From Schistocephalus solidus (taxonomy: Eukaryota > Platyhelminthes > Cestoda > Diphyllobothriidea > Diphyllobothriidae), in NCBI GenBank assembly GCA_017591395.1, contig WEDG01005438.1, positions 33,175 through 97,174 on the forward strand: a DNA stretch of 64,000 nucleotides, written 5' to 3'. Positions 32,955 through 42,754 of this stretch are shown here, one piece after another. Every line of letters begins with the position of its first letter. Position 1 is the first letter of the stretch. Both the position numbers and the translations under genes were made by a program. A model generated the notes under the pieces. It made no database searches and was not told where the DNA came from. It saw only the letters and a program-made list of their open reading frames with translations.

Positions 32955-34595
32955 ATGGGGAGGGAAATGATGCAACTCCTTGAGGAAAGAAGGATTCTCA
33001 TAGGTGAAAATGAGATTGCAGTTAATATAGCTATCGATGGCATGCCCGTTTTCCAGAAGACAAAATTTGAATTTTGGCCTATTCTAGCAATGATTGTCCG
33101 TGCTTTCTTAGGCGCACTGTTTCTGGTTGCTATTTATTGTGGTAAAAATAAGCCACGCGATATGCATTCTTTTTATAAGCAAACGTTTGACGAAATTAAC
33201 TTGCTTCTGGACAAAAGGACTAGGTAGAATCACTTTGATCAATCAGCAACTGTACGCGTGGCAGCCGTTATATGTGACGCACTGGCTAAGTCTTTCTGTT
33301 AGTAGACCGAGAATTTTAACGCATATCATGGATGCGAATGGTGCGATGTATATGGGGAATTTATCGACAAAGTTGCTTGTGTGCGTGACGGCTATAATGA
33401 AAGAAAAAGAGAGGAATATGCTTTATTTTGAACGTTTTATTCAAAATGCTCTGACCATAAGATAAAGTAACAGAATAAAAATTTTAAAACTGAACCTCGA
33501 ATGGGGAGACAATTCCCATCTCAGGTTCTGGATTTCGGTCTCTTTACACTTAAGCTAGTGTGCTAGAAACGATAGTACAGAACTCTGAAATACCGATGTA
33601 CGGCACTAGCTATTTCGGAAGCCTCTGCACATTGAACGATAAGACTTCGCGGCAATTAGATCAGAGTGGAGGGGATGGACAACCTCATCAAGAATTCGAT
33701 TAGCAAATTGTTTAATTGTTTTAATCTGTCGTTATATTACTGTATCCACTAAAAACATATAAGAAGGACTTCAATGTGCCCCTGGGCGGTGAACATAGCG
33801 TAGGAATTTCAACATTTGCAGCCTGTTAATAAGGTCTCATCTCTCATTTACCATTATATCTCCTTCAACCAGTTTACCTAGATGCAGCGTAGAAGCTTAT
33901 TGGTATGTGGGCAAGGAATCAAAGATCGAAGACTAGCAGTGCACTGTACCCTCGTCTTCAGTAGATGAAGTGACTCAACGTCTTCTGTTGCTCAATGCAT
34001 ACCTGTCCGCTGAATTTATCTGGAAAGGCGGCAAAATTCGCCAGTTTCGTCGCTACTTAGGCATAGTCATTTTAAAATACATACACGGGAAAAATTTATT
34101 TTTGTTTTTATCTGCTGTGTGATATTTAGCTTTTCCACAACTGTGTGTAGGTAAAATATGTTATGCTCAAGAATTACTTAGGCTTTTCGCACTTAAATTC
34201 CAACTTTTATATCGTAATGAGCAGATGGTTATAATATGCACAGCATAATGCACAGTTCCGACGACATGCAGCGTCACGGGCCTCTAGACTCATTCTCTTT
34301 TTTCCCTTTTGAACTCTACAGAGGAAAACTGCGTAAGATTCTGCGAATGCCATCGCTCCCTGTGCAACAAGTTGCTCGAAGATGGAGCGAGATAGATGTG
34401 AAAATGTTTGATGCAAAGGAGACACGTTGGCTTAGGTTTCTTCACAAGCATAATCGGTGTCCATCAACTAGAAGCTGCGAGCCCTGTGAGAAGTATAGAT
34501 GTAAAGAAAATTCAAAGTTAAGAGTAGATAATTACCTTGTCAACGGATGCATTGCCCTAGGGGAAAGGATATTATATGTAAGAAATTTTCTTTAA
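32955..34595 (+). pseudogene. Tnp2/EnSpm-like DNA transposase, shattered
   Basis: Three pieces in shifting frames match the order of animal Tnp2-type (EnSpm/CACTA-like) transposases. Piece 1 (32955-33227): NIAIDGMPVF, EFWPILAMI and AIYCGKNKPRD, corresponding to the family's N.DG.P.FKSS..QFWPI and GKxKP block. Piece 2 (33228-33470, another frame): VRVAAVICDALAKSF, then a Cys-X2-Cys block with GEFIDKVACV, like the family's ICDAPAR and GC.RC..GEY. Piece 3 (34236-34595): MHSIMHSSDDMQRHGPLDS then FSFFPFELYRGKLRKILR, like the HL.DDV...GPLDSFSAFPFE block, followed by a Cys-rich tail. The section 33.5-34.2 kb is decayed. Stops and frameshifts make it inactive. Terminal repeats were not found, so element borders are unknown. 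Confidence 0.65.
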
Positions 34596-34949
34596 ACTGA
34601 GAGCGCACGTATTCGCATAGTATATATTAAGTTCACAGATCTGTTGGATTACTTAAACTATCCGATTTGGTCTGTGTTGGTCCGTGTTTTGGTAGTTTTA
34701 TACAGTGGCCGTGTCGGGGTCGGTGCTCTTAACCACAGCCCAAGGATGGCGTATGGGCTCGCTTATATGTACGGCATTCACAATAGGATTAAAGATGGGG
34801 TCGTCAGCGCATGTATCCTCATCGGAAAGACAGCAAGGCGTATCTGCGTTAGTGATTTTAGCCCCTAGGCAGTACTGGAAGGAAAAGGTAAATTGTTGGC
34901 GTTTTATGCCACCTTATTAGCTGTGCTACGGCATCTATCGAGGGCAATT

Positions 34950-35640
34950 CTATTATATTCAATTCAATTTATTGAGGGAAATAGGCATAGGCCATTGTGT
35001 ACCCTATTTGTTGCGTAAAAGTAAGTGCGGTTTACAGAAAAACTGTGTGGGTTGCAAAAGTACGAAAGGCGATCATAAAATATGACATGTGGCGCGTGAC
35101 TCTCGAGGGTTAAGATAAATTCCTCAGCGCTCAAGCTCGTTTTGGAACATAAAACTGTCAAGTTTCCTTTTAAAGCTTTCCAGCGATGGTGCCATCACAA
35201 CGTCTTTAGGGAGGGCATTCCATGGTTTAACCACTCTGACAGAGAAGAAGAACTTGTGCACACCCAGTCTCGCCTGCGGGACACCCAGTTTCAATTGGTG
35301 ACCTCGGAGCTGGGTCGTGGTGGCAAATTCAAAGAAGCCTGAGAATTCCAGGCAACAATCCAATCCCTTCACAACGCAAAATGTCTGTAGGAGATCACCA
35401 CGCATTTACCTATAACTCAAAGGGAACAGAGTAAGATTCATTAAGCGGGTTGGATATGGCAAGGACCTATGACTCCTAACCATTTTGGTGATTCTCCTCT
35501 GTACTCTTTCGAGGCAATTCTGATCTTGAACTGTCCAGGGTTTCCAGGCTTGAACAGCATATTCCATATGCGACCTAATGAATGTTCAAAAATTCTAAGC
35601 GAAAAAATAAATAGGTTTATTGATTTGGCACTGCTTGGGC
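34950..35640 (-). pseudogene. Non-LTR retrotransposon 3' end (RT C-terminal domain), truncated
   Basis: The minus strand encodes the typical C-terminal region after the RT of CR1/Jockey-like elements: LERVQRRITKMVRSHRSL, PYPTRLMNLTLFPLSYR, a stop, then RGDLLQTFCVVKGLD, ATTTQLRGHQLKL, FFFSVRVVKPWNALPKDVV and SLESFKRKLDSFM (35405-35124). The 3' end, near 34960, has CAATAAATTGAATTGAATAT, a polyadenylation-type motif with a short repeat tail. The catalytic RT and endonuclease are absent: a classic 5'-truncated insertion. Confidence 0.8.
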
Positions 35641-35880
35641 GCCGTCAAATCCTTAGAACACAGGAAAAAACTTAAACAAACTATTCTTTTCATTAACCAC
35701 TTTTGATTTGGTTTGTTTGTTTGCTTAAAAAGCAGTGTTCGAAATGAAGAGCTTGTTTTAAGTAAAAAAACCTGTTTTCCAAAGTTCAGAAATAGCAAAA
35801 TTTAAAGTTAAAACAGTTTTATAGAATGGGGATGAATGTATCAGGTAAGAATGGTTAGAGTCAAGACTAGTCTGTTATCG
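35600..35880 (+). repeat. Dispersed repeat H, left part
   Basis: Matches the reverse complement of 52485-52745: AGGTTTATTGATTTGGCACT, GGCGCCGTCAAATCCTTAGA, TTTGTTTGTTTGCTTAAAAA, GCAGTGTTCGAAATGAA, GTCAAGACTAGTCTGTT. In the partner the sequence continues directly into what is here found only at 37715. Confidence 0.7.
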
Positions 35881-35984
35881 ACGTTAGAGAGTATTCATTT
35901 GACAGAGGTAGAAACGTCTGCGGTCGATTCGAAGGGATAAGTACTTCCAATCAGATGCGAGCGCAGTCGATTCCGGTGTGGGGT

Positions 35985-36509
35985 TGTAACGAACCACAGT
36001 CCCGACAGAATTGTTTGAATGGACTGGTCACACTTTTCGCGCGGATCCCGGATGAGGATGGAATGACGGAGTGTCGGTGAAGATGCCGGTGCCCCCTTCC
36101 ACTCTCGAACGCTGACCCCCCATCCCCACGAGTACCGTCACCGCTCATCGTATCGCTACCCTCTGTTCAATGTCAGCATCCTCTCGTCCCGACCCTGCAG
36201 TTGCCCCAGCGTTGCACTCCCCACCGGTTATCCAACAGACATGACGTAATTCCCCCCACTCCAAAAGGGATATCGCATCATGTAACGCTCCCTTCTTTAT
36301 TTTCTATTGTTCCCTTTCATACCTTTATATCCTTCTTAATAGTAGAATCCATTTCCAACATTTCTGCCGTTCCTTCTAATGACTGTTGCGTTTGAGTGAT
36401 CGGCATGGTGCTTAGAGACCATGTTCAATACGCGCATCGTCTAATACCGACTACAGGTGCGTTACTCGCCCGTGTGTGTGCAATCTTCGAAGTCTTTTCA
36501 GCCGCTACA
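35985..36509 (+). repeat. TRIM 5' LTR
   Basis: TGTAAC at the start and TACA at the end, bordered left by GGGT. It differs from the right LTR at about 16 positions, including two compensating 1-base indels, so the insertion is old but not ancient. No TATA box is obvious; candidate signals were not assigned. Confidence 0.88.
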
Positions 36510-36510
36510 T

Positions 36511-36528
36511 TGGTGGCAGCGGTGGGAT
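36511..36528 (+). promoter_or_regulatory. Primer-binding site (tRNA-Leu type)
   Basis: TGGTGGCAGCGGTGGGAT, one base after the left LTR. Its complement ATCCCACCGCTGCCACCA is the 3' end of eukaryotic tRNA-Leu with CCA. It primes minus-strand DNA synthesis. Confidence 0.82.
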
Positions 36529-36596
36529 GGAGAGGAGCACACACTTCCACACCTACCAAACCGACCCGCACAGCACTGAGGACAGTGCTGCATTTT

Positions 36597-36605
36597 AGAA
36601 GGAGG
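36597..36605 (+). promoter_or_regulatory. Polypurine tract
   Basis: AGAAGGAGG sits three bases before the right LTR, the expected place for the plus-strand primer. Confidence 0.55.
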
Positions 36606-36608
36606 CCA

Positions 36609-37133
36609 AGTAACAAACCACAGTTCCGACAGAATTGTTTGAATGGACTGGTCACACTTTTCGCGCGGATCCCGGATGAGGATGGAGTGACGGAGTGTCG
36701 GTGAAGATGCCGGTGCCCCCCTCCACTCTCGAACGCTGACCCCCATCCCCACGAGTACCGTCGCCGCTCATCGTATCGCTACCCTCCGTTCAATGTCAGC
36801 ATCCCCTCGTCCCGACCCTGCAGTTGGCCACAGCGTTGCACTCCCAACCGGTTATCCAACAGACATGACGTAATTCCCCCCACTCCAAAAGGGATATCGC
36901 ATCATGTAACGCTCCCTTCTTTATTTTCTATTGTTCCCTTTCATACTTTTATATCCTTCTTAATAGTAGAATCCATTTCCAACATTTCTGCCGTTCCTTC
37001 TAATGACTGTTGCGTTTGAGTGATCGGCATGGGGCTTAGAGACCATGTTCAATACGCGCATCGTCTAATACCGACTACAGGTGCGTTACTCGCCCGTGTG
37101 TGTGCAATCCTCGAAGTCTTTTCGGCCGCTACA
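36609..37133 (+). repeat. TRIM 3' LTR
   Basis: Same length as the left LTR. It starts AGTAAC (one change from TGTAAC) and ends CGGCCGCTACA, followed by GGGT. Confidence 0.88.
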
Positions 37134-37139
37134 GGGTCT

Positions 37140-37700
37140 GCCGACTAATTAGACTTAGTTGACTGATTGCTCAAAAAGGTGAAAAAAAGATTAGGAGCAG
37201 GAAGAGTTCAACGGTAAGAAACTTTCAATGCAGTCCTACAGTCTTCATATTTGTATTATATAACATAGTGTTGAATTATGTTTGATCTAGCTGTATGAAA
37301 CAGCTAGTACCATTCGTTTCATAAAGCTATATCAAAACCTAGGCGTGCGGCTCGTTGCGCATTCGAATTACGTAGAGCATTAATGATGTTAAAACCGGAA
37401 TAAATATACTACTCAATAGACTGAGATACAAAATATTATAAGTTTTGCAGGTTAGTTTTTAAGCAAATTGTTTAACAATCATAAAATTATATATAAAAAT
37501 AAAGACGCTATCCAAAAACATTTAAAAATGTAAAATTATCATAAATTTTTTAATAAGTATTAAAAATTGAAAAAAAGCTGCTTTTTAGATAATGGGTATA
37601 TAAATGATTAAATTGAGAGCCCTTGCGCATAGCCAGAGGACAGGTATTTATGAGTCTTCTAGGTCACTAACCCCCAGCTATAGCTTGCCACATAACCAGA
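37140..37700. other. AT-rich, no gene recognised
   Basis: Long A/T runs (AAATTGAAAAAAAGC, ATATATAAAAATAAAG) and no coding frame. It separates the TRIM from the right part of repeat H. Confidence 0.4.
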
Positions 37701-37714
37701 TGATTAAATTCTTG

Positions 37715-37845
37715 AACTCTATGTGCATTGCAGGTCGTCGTAAGATGTTCATAAAAGGACGTTAAATAGCTACTCGTGGGAGCTTCTGGCCTGAAATGGC
37801 TATCGCCGCAAAGTACGTTTGGATTTGCTTGAATTCTAGAAAATG
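37715..37845 (+). repeat. Dispersed repeat H, right part
   Basis: CTATGTGCATTGCAGGTCGT, CGTAAGATGTTCATAAAAGG, GGGAGCTTCTGGCCTGAAAT and GGCTATCGCCGCAAAGTACG match the reverse complement of 52365-52485. It joins the 3' side of a family A non-LTR fragment. Confidence 0.7.
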
Positions 37846-37859
37846 GATCGTTGGACCTT

Positions 37860-38785
37860 TTTGAATTTAGGAATTTTTATAATATTTTCATAATTTCTAG
37901 TGTCTCAGGGGCCATTTTGATTTGTTAGTATATTCATTCTGAGAATATCTTGGTCGTGTGTGATTTTGAAAAGAAAAGTGAGACCATTTTTGAGTCTTCT
38001 GATCCAGACGGGTTGAAGACCATATTTATTGTAAAGTTCCATGTATGAGCCTTGAATGCCATCACATTTGGATAAGGATCTGGTAAAGCACCTTCAAATG
38101 GCTTCTATTTTCTTTCGGCCATTTGACGGCATTATGCCAAAGAAAATTGAGCAGTAATCCAGGAGAGGTAAAACGTACATTTTATATAGTCGTGTCTTTA
38201 GGGCACGTGAGGAGAAATTTTTACAAATGAATCCGCATAGTCCAGTGGCTTTTTGTGATATTTGTTTAACGTGGGGAGATAAATCAAGAGCATTTGTATA
38301 TCTAAGACCTAAGTCTTTTATTGATGTTTTCTCGGTTATTTCCTGATTATTGAAAAGTATGGGTGGGAGTTTTTGTGGACCAAAAATCAGGAGATGACAT
38401 TTACTTGGAGAGAATGGTATTTGCCATAGAGTACTCCATTCGCTTAGTTTTTTAAGATCATTTTCAATCGTTCTATGCATACTGGCTACTGTATGCTTGT
38501 TATATGCATATGCAAGTTTTAAGTTGTCCGCATATAAAAATGTTTTAGCTGACGTTGATATAGAGGATAAGTCGTGAATGTATATAAGAAATAGGAGGGG
38601 ACCTAGGATAGTCCCCTGAAGTACACCACTACTAATAGGAGATGGTTCTGAGACCACGTTTCGAATTTGTACTACCTGATATCGGTTTTGAAGGTAAGAT
38701 TTTAGAAAGTTGAGAAGAGGAGACCCAATATCATGACTTATTAGCTTCACTAGAAGCCTTTGATGGGGGACTTTATCGAGGCTGC
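37860..38785 (-). pseudogene. Non-LTR retrotransposon family A, RT fragment (copy A1)
   Basis: The minus strand has 218 open codons (38750-38094) plus continuations on both sides. From the 5' side: DKVPHQRLLVKL (RT motif around the first catalytic Asp, partly lost), SSGVLQGTILGPLLFLIYIH (motif B), then FLYADNLKLAY, where the catalytic YADD has become YADN. The thumb follows (KDLGLRYTNALDLSPHVKQI, RLYKMYVLPLLDYCSIFFG). After a stop near 38087 it runs on with GSYMELYNKYGLQPVWIRRL to about 37900. The 3' UTR is lost and the 5' half is cut by the + strand element starting near 38790. YADN alone would abolish polymerase activity. Confidence 0.85.
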
Positions 38786-38799
38786 TCGGGTGAGCCCAC

Positions 38800-39580
38800 T
38801 CACACTAGCAGCCTGGAATGTTCATTCCCTTTTAGACAATCCTAGGAGCAACCGGCCGGATTGGAGGACGGCGCTTGTCACTGGGGAACTGGCGTGCTAC
38901 AAGGTGGACATTGCTGCTCTCAGTGGGACCCGATTTTCTGAGCAGCGTCAGCTACACCGGCTACACCTTCTTCTGGAGCGGTCGGCCAAAGGCAGACCGA
39001 CGCGACACTGTTGTTGCCTTTGCCATCCGGAACGACATCGTGGGACATCTGCCCTGTCTGCCGCAGGGTATAAATGATCGCCTGGTGAGCCTCCGCTTGC
39101 CTCTTCGGGAAGACCAGTTCGCCACCATCATCAGCGCCTACGCTCCCCAATGACGAGCTTTGATGCAGCGAAGGACGAATTCTATTAGGACCTGCACGCC
39201 CTTCTGGCGACTGTGCCAAAAGAGGACAAATTAATTGTCCTTGGTGACTTCGACCCCCAAGTCAGCATGGACCACGCTGCCTGGCAGGGAGTGCTTGGTC
39301 CCCATGGTCTCGGTAGCTATAACGATAACGGCCTCCTTCTTCTGTGCACGTGTGCGGAACAACGTCTCCTGCTGACTAACACCTTCTTTTTTCTCCGACG
39401 CGGGAGAAGGTCACGTGGATGCACCCTCGGTCGCGGCGCTTGCAGCTGCTTGACTATGTTCTCGTCCGGAGGTGAGATCGACAGGACGTGCTGGTAACCA
39501 AGCTGATCCGCGATGACAATTGTTGGACGGATCACCGCCTTGTTATCTCCAAGATGAGGCTCCGACTTCAACCCAGATGA
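38800..39580 (+). pseudogene. Family C apurinic-like endonuclease domain, frameshifted
   Basis: Endonuclease/exonuclease/phosphatase fold that would nick target DNA. The N-terminal block LAAWNVHSLLDNPRSNRPDW is followed by VDIAALSGTRFSEQ, the family's VDIAALSETR with the Glu replaced by Gly. After a frameshift come YTGYTFFWSGRP, AFAIRNDIVGHLPCLPQGIN and DRLVSLRLPL. A TGA after SAYAPQ, an in-frame TAG and a final part with [12 protein letters not shown] (the GDFNA motif, Asn changed to Asp) follow. The last segment (39390-39580) needs further shifts to read [20 protein letters not shown]. Dead but easily recognised. It resembles the group once annotated in genomes as craniofacial development protein 2-like. 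Confidence 0.78.
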
Positions 39581-40006
39581 AGGCCCCAAGGTAAGTGACC
39601 GCCATGTAATTAAAATACTCTTTTGTTAAAGTTGCCTGCTCACTGTTTTGATTTCAGCAACCAAATAACCGAGAAACTGGAGAATCTGCATGCTGCAGAT
39701 AGAAATACCACCATGGAAACACGATGGTCTCAACTGTGAAATGTCATGCAGTCCACCACCCTCGAAGTCCTCGGACGCGCACGTCATCAACACCAGGACT
39801 GATTTGACGACAATGACGCCGACATCAGCAACTTACTCGCGGAGAAGAATGGACTACACAAAGCCTACATGGACCTTCGGACTGATGCCACCAAAGCAGC
39901 CTTCTTCAGATGCCGGCGCCTTGTACAACAACGGCTGCGGGAGATGCAGGATGTCTGGATGATCCGAAAGGCTGAAGAAATCCAGGGATATGCGGACCGC
40001 AATTAA

Positions 40007-41200
40007 ATGAAAAACATTTTCAAAGCCATCAAGGCCATCTACGGCCCGTGTATCAAGGGGACCGCACCGCTGCTCAGCTCTGACGGCACAACAATGCTGA
40101 CAGAGAAATCGCAAATTCTGAAGCGCTGGGCCGAGCACTTCAGAAGTGTCCTTAATTGCTCATCAGCCATATCCGATGCTGCCATTGACCGGTTCCCTCA
40201 AGTGGACACGAACACTGACCTGGATCTGCCGCCTTCCATACCAGAAACCATCCGGCCCGTGCAGCAGATTTCCAGCGGTAAAGCACCGGAATCTGACGCA
40301 ATCCCACTGAAAGTCTTCAAACATGGTGGGCCCCGGCTGATGGCAGAACGTACAACACTCTTCCAGGAGATGTGCCGCCAAGGACAAGTTCCTCAGGATT
40401 TCAAAGACGCGACCATCGTCCAACTGAACAAACGGAAGGGGAGCCGGCAACTCTGTGATTATCACAGAGGCATCTCGTTCCTCAAAATTGCCGGGAAGAT
40501 CTTCGCCCGTATCATTCAAAATCATCTGAACGGTCAAATAGAGCAGTGCCTGCTCCCGGAAAGCACATGTGGCTTCCGCCGACACCGCGGGTCAACCGAT
40601 ATGATCGTTGCCGCCCGCCAGCTACAAGAGAAGTGCCAGGAGATGCGAACTCACCTATACACTACCTTCATGGATCTGACGAAAGCCTTTGACACGGTGA
40701 ATCACGACGGACTGTGGAAAGTCATGCAGCTTCATGAAGGGCTGACGGCGCGCGTCACTGACAACGGGACGGTATCCGAAGCATTCGCAGTGACCAGCGG
40801 AGCGAAGCAGGGCTACGTATTGGCTTCAACCCTGTTTAGTCTCATGTTCTCGTCTATGCTGATTGACGCCTGCCGTGATGAGCAGCCTGGGATCCGCATC
40901 GCCTACAGAACTGACGGGCACCTTCTTAACAGTCGGCGTATGCAGGCTTTAACGCGCGTGTCTACGACTACAGTCCATGACTTGCTCTTCACGGACGACT
41001 GCGTTCTTAACACTGTGACGGAGGAGGACATGCAAAGAAGCATGGACCTCTTCACAGCAGGCTACACCGAGTTTGGATTAACAATCAGTACACCAAAACG
41101 GTTTTCATGCACCAGCCGCCACCCAGCGCGGTTAACAAAGCTCCTTGATACAATGTCAACGGTGCTTAACGCAAAAACGTCGAATCCTTCGCTTATCTAG
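40007..41200 (+). pseudogene. Family C reverse transcriptase, main open segment
   Basis: This is the longest open frame in the window (397 codons). It covers the RT fingers and palm: APESDAIPLKVFKHGG, VPQDFKDATIVQLNKRKGS (motif 1-2), ARIIQNHL and LPESTCGFRRHRGSTDMI. The first catalytic Asp follows in TTFMDLTKAFDTVNHDGLW, then VTSGAKQGYVLASTLFSLMF (motif B). HDLLFTDDCVLNT corresponds to FADD with Ala changed to Thr, both aspartates kept. The frame goes out near FGLTIS..KRF and closes at 41200 after [15 protein letters not shown], where a one-base shift would restore [10 protein letters not shown] 5' part (39.6-40.0 kb) is frameshifted. Clade is uncertain (RTE-like is my best guess). Confidence 0.85.
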
Positions 41201-41730
41201 GAAGCACGCTGTCACGCAACACGAGAATCGATGACGAGGTTGTCCAATGGATCTCCAAAGCTAGTCAGGCCTTTAAATGGCTGCAGGCCTCCGTGTGGAA
41301 TCGCCACGGTATTCACCTGAACACCAAACTGAAGATGTACAAGGCCATCGTCTTGACGTCACTCCTTCACGGATCGGAGACCTGGACCGTCTACTCAAAC
41401 CAAGCAAGAAAGCTTAATCACATCAATCTCAGCTGCCTCTTCAGAATACTGAAGCTGAGATGGCAAGACAGGATCCCGGACACGGAAGTTCTGGAGCAGA
41501 CTGGATTCCTCAGCATCCACGCCATGTTGAGGAAAGTGCAAATGCGACGGAGCGGCCACCTGGTAAGAATGGACGACGAGCGACTACCCAAACGACTTTT
41601 CTACGGAGATGTCGCTACGGGTGCTCGCCCACAGGGAGGTCAAAAACGACGCTACAAGGACACTTTGAAGAAATCGCTGAAGCAACTGCAGATCAACCCA
41701 GCGATCTGGGAGGATCTCGCCCAGGAATGA
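41170..41730 (+). pseudogene. Family C post-RT domain
   Basis: Continuation after the frameshift: [76 protein letters not shown] and the basic C-terminus ([36 protein letters not shown]). It runs open from before 41293 to the stop at 41730. Intact length and motif order suggest the element moved relatively recently compared with its neighbours. Confidence 0.82.
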
Positions 41731-41739
41731 CTGGCATGG

Positions 41740-42700
41740 AGAAGATCCATGAAGACTGGTTCAGCAATCTAGGAGGCCAACCGGATCACCGACACCAAGG
41801 CCAAAAATGCGGCACGAAATTCACCAGCGCCCCGGACCAATATAATCGATGCCCAGGCCCTGCCAACATGCCCGCGCTGTCAACGCATCTTCCGCGCGTG
41901 AATCAGCCTGGTTGGACATCTTCGGACGCAATGCACCAACAATCTGACAATTCCAACTTCTACGTCAAATTTTGCCAACCTTCCTTCAGACTCCCCACCT
42001 TCACTCCTGGCATCAATTCCATCACTCCCACCATCATAGAGACCACATCCCAATACTCATCGCCTTTTGCCACCACCACTGCAACCACCACCGCCTTCGC
42101 CTTTACTACCACCACCACCACCATCAGCGATGGGGACTCTTCTAAACTGTCCTCAATGCGACCGCACATTCACCTCACACATCGGCCTGGTCGGTCGATT
42201 GAGAATTCATCGTACAGAGACTGGCGAACCAGTGCCTGGAGCACCAACACACAGCAGAGATCGCCGACTCCACTGTCCTCGCGCATTCACTCATCGCATG
42301 GGTCCTATTTGATCACATGCGCATCCATGACAGCGGACTTCACCGCAATGCCGACAACACCGATACACCATGCACACCCTCCACTTTTGCCATTATTACC
42401 GCCACTGCCACCCCCCTACCATGAGTGACATCCCCCCAGCCTCTAACGATTTCTCGTGCCCACAATGCGTCCGCAACTTCAAATCACGCATCGGCTTGGT
42501 CGGTCACCTGTGAATCCATCGCACGGAGGCTGGTGAACCAGTGCCTGAGGGTCCGACATACAGTCGCCGTGGCCGCTCGACTGCCCTCACTGCTCCCGCA
42601 CATTTACACACCACATGGGCCTATTAGGACGCATGCGCCTCCACGACAACCTGCGGTAAACCACCGGAGACTAATCCACATCAGCGCACAGCATCTACAC
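41740..42700 (+). pseudogene. Family C C-terminal tail with C2H2 zinc fingers
   Basis: After the stop that ends the post-RT frame, a reading frame continues with zinc-finger modules: CPRCQRIFRARISLVGHLRT (41873-41932), CPQCDRTFTSHIGLVGRLRI then H (about 42148-42210), and CPQCVRNFKSRIGLVGHL (about 42458-42510) followed by a stop and IHRTEAGEPVPEG. Between them lie CCA/CAC-rich Pro/Thr linkers (42067-42120). Each finger keeps Cys-X2-Cys-X12-His. The fingers probably bound nucleic acid for target or RNA recognition. A few in-frame stops break the tail. Confidence 0.72.
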
Positions 42701-42754
42701 TAGTAAATAGACAACACCCTCACAATTATCAAAATATACCTGATAAAATCACGG

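Larger units (their letters stand above)
35985..37133. mobile_element. TRIM-like LTR retrotransposon, complete and miniature
   Basis: Two direct 525-bp repeats (35985-36509 and 36609-37133), roughly 97% identical by eye, flank only 99 bp. The LTRs start TGTAAC (AGTAAC in the right copy) and end GCTACA. The interior starts with a primer-binding site and ends in a purine run. GGGT at 35981-35984 and again at 37134-37137 is a 4-bp target-site duplication. No gag, protease or RT is present, so it would have needed enzymes of another element. Orientation is + by the PBS. Confidence 0.88.
38787..42710 (+). mobile_element. Non-LTR retrotransposon family C with zinc-finger tail
   Basis: One long + strand element with endonuclease, RT, post-RT domain and a Pro/Thr-rich tail bearing C2H2 fingers, split by several frameshifts and stops. 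Its 5' border lies at about 38787, where the antisense family A coding sequence stops. A clear tail or target duplication at the 3' side (about 42710) was not found. Confidence 0.75.

Noticed and set aside
36396..36752. ORFs of 76-102 codons on both strands over the TRIM
   Set aside because: They lie in LTR and interior DNA, are not both kept between the two LTRs, and have no gag or pol similarity.
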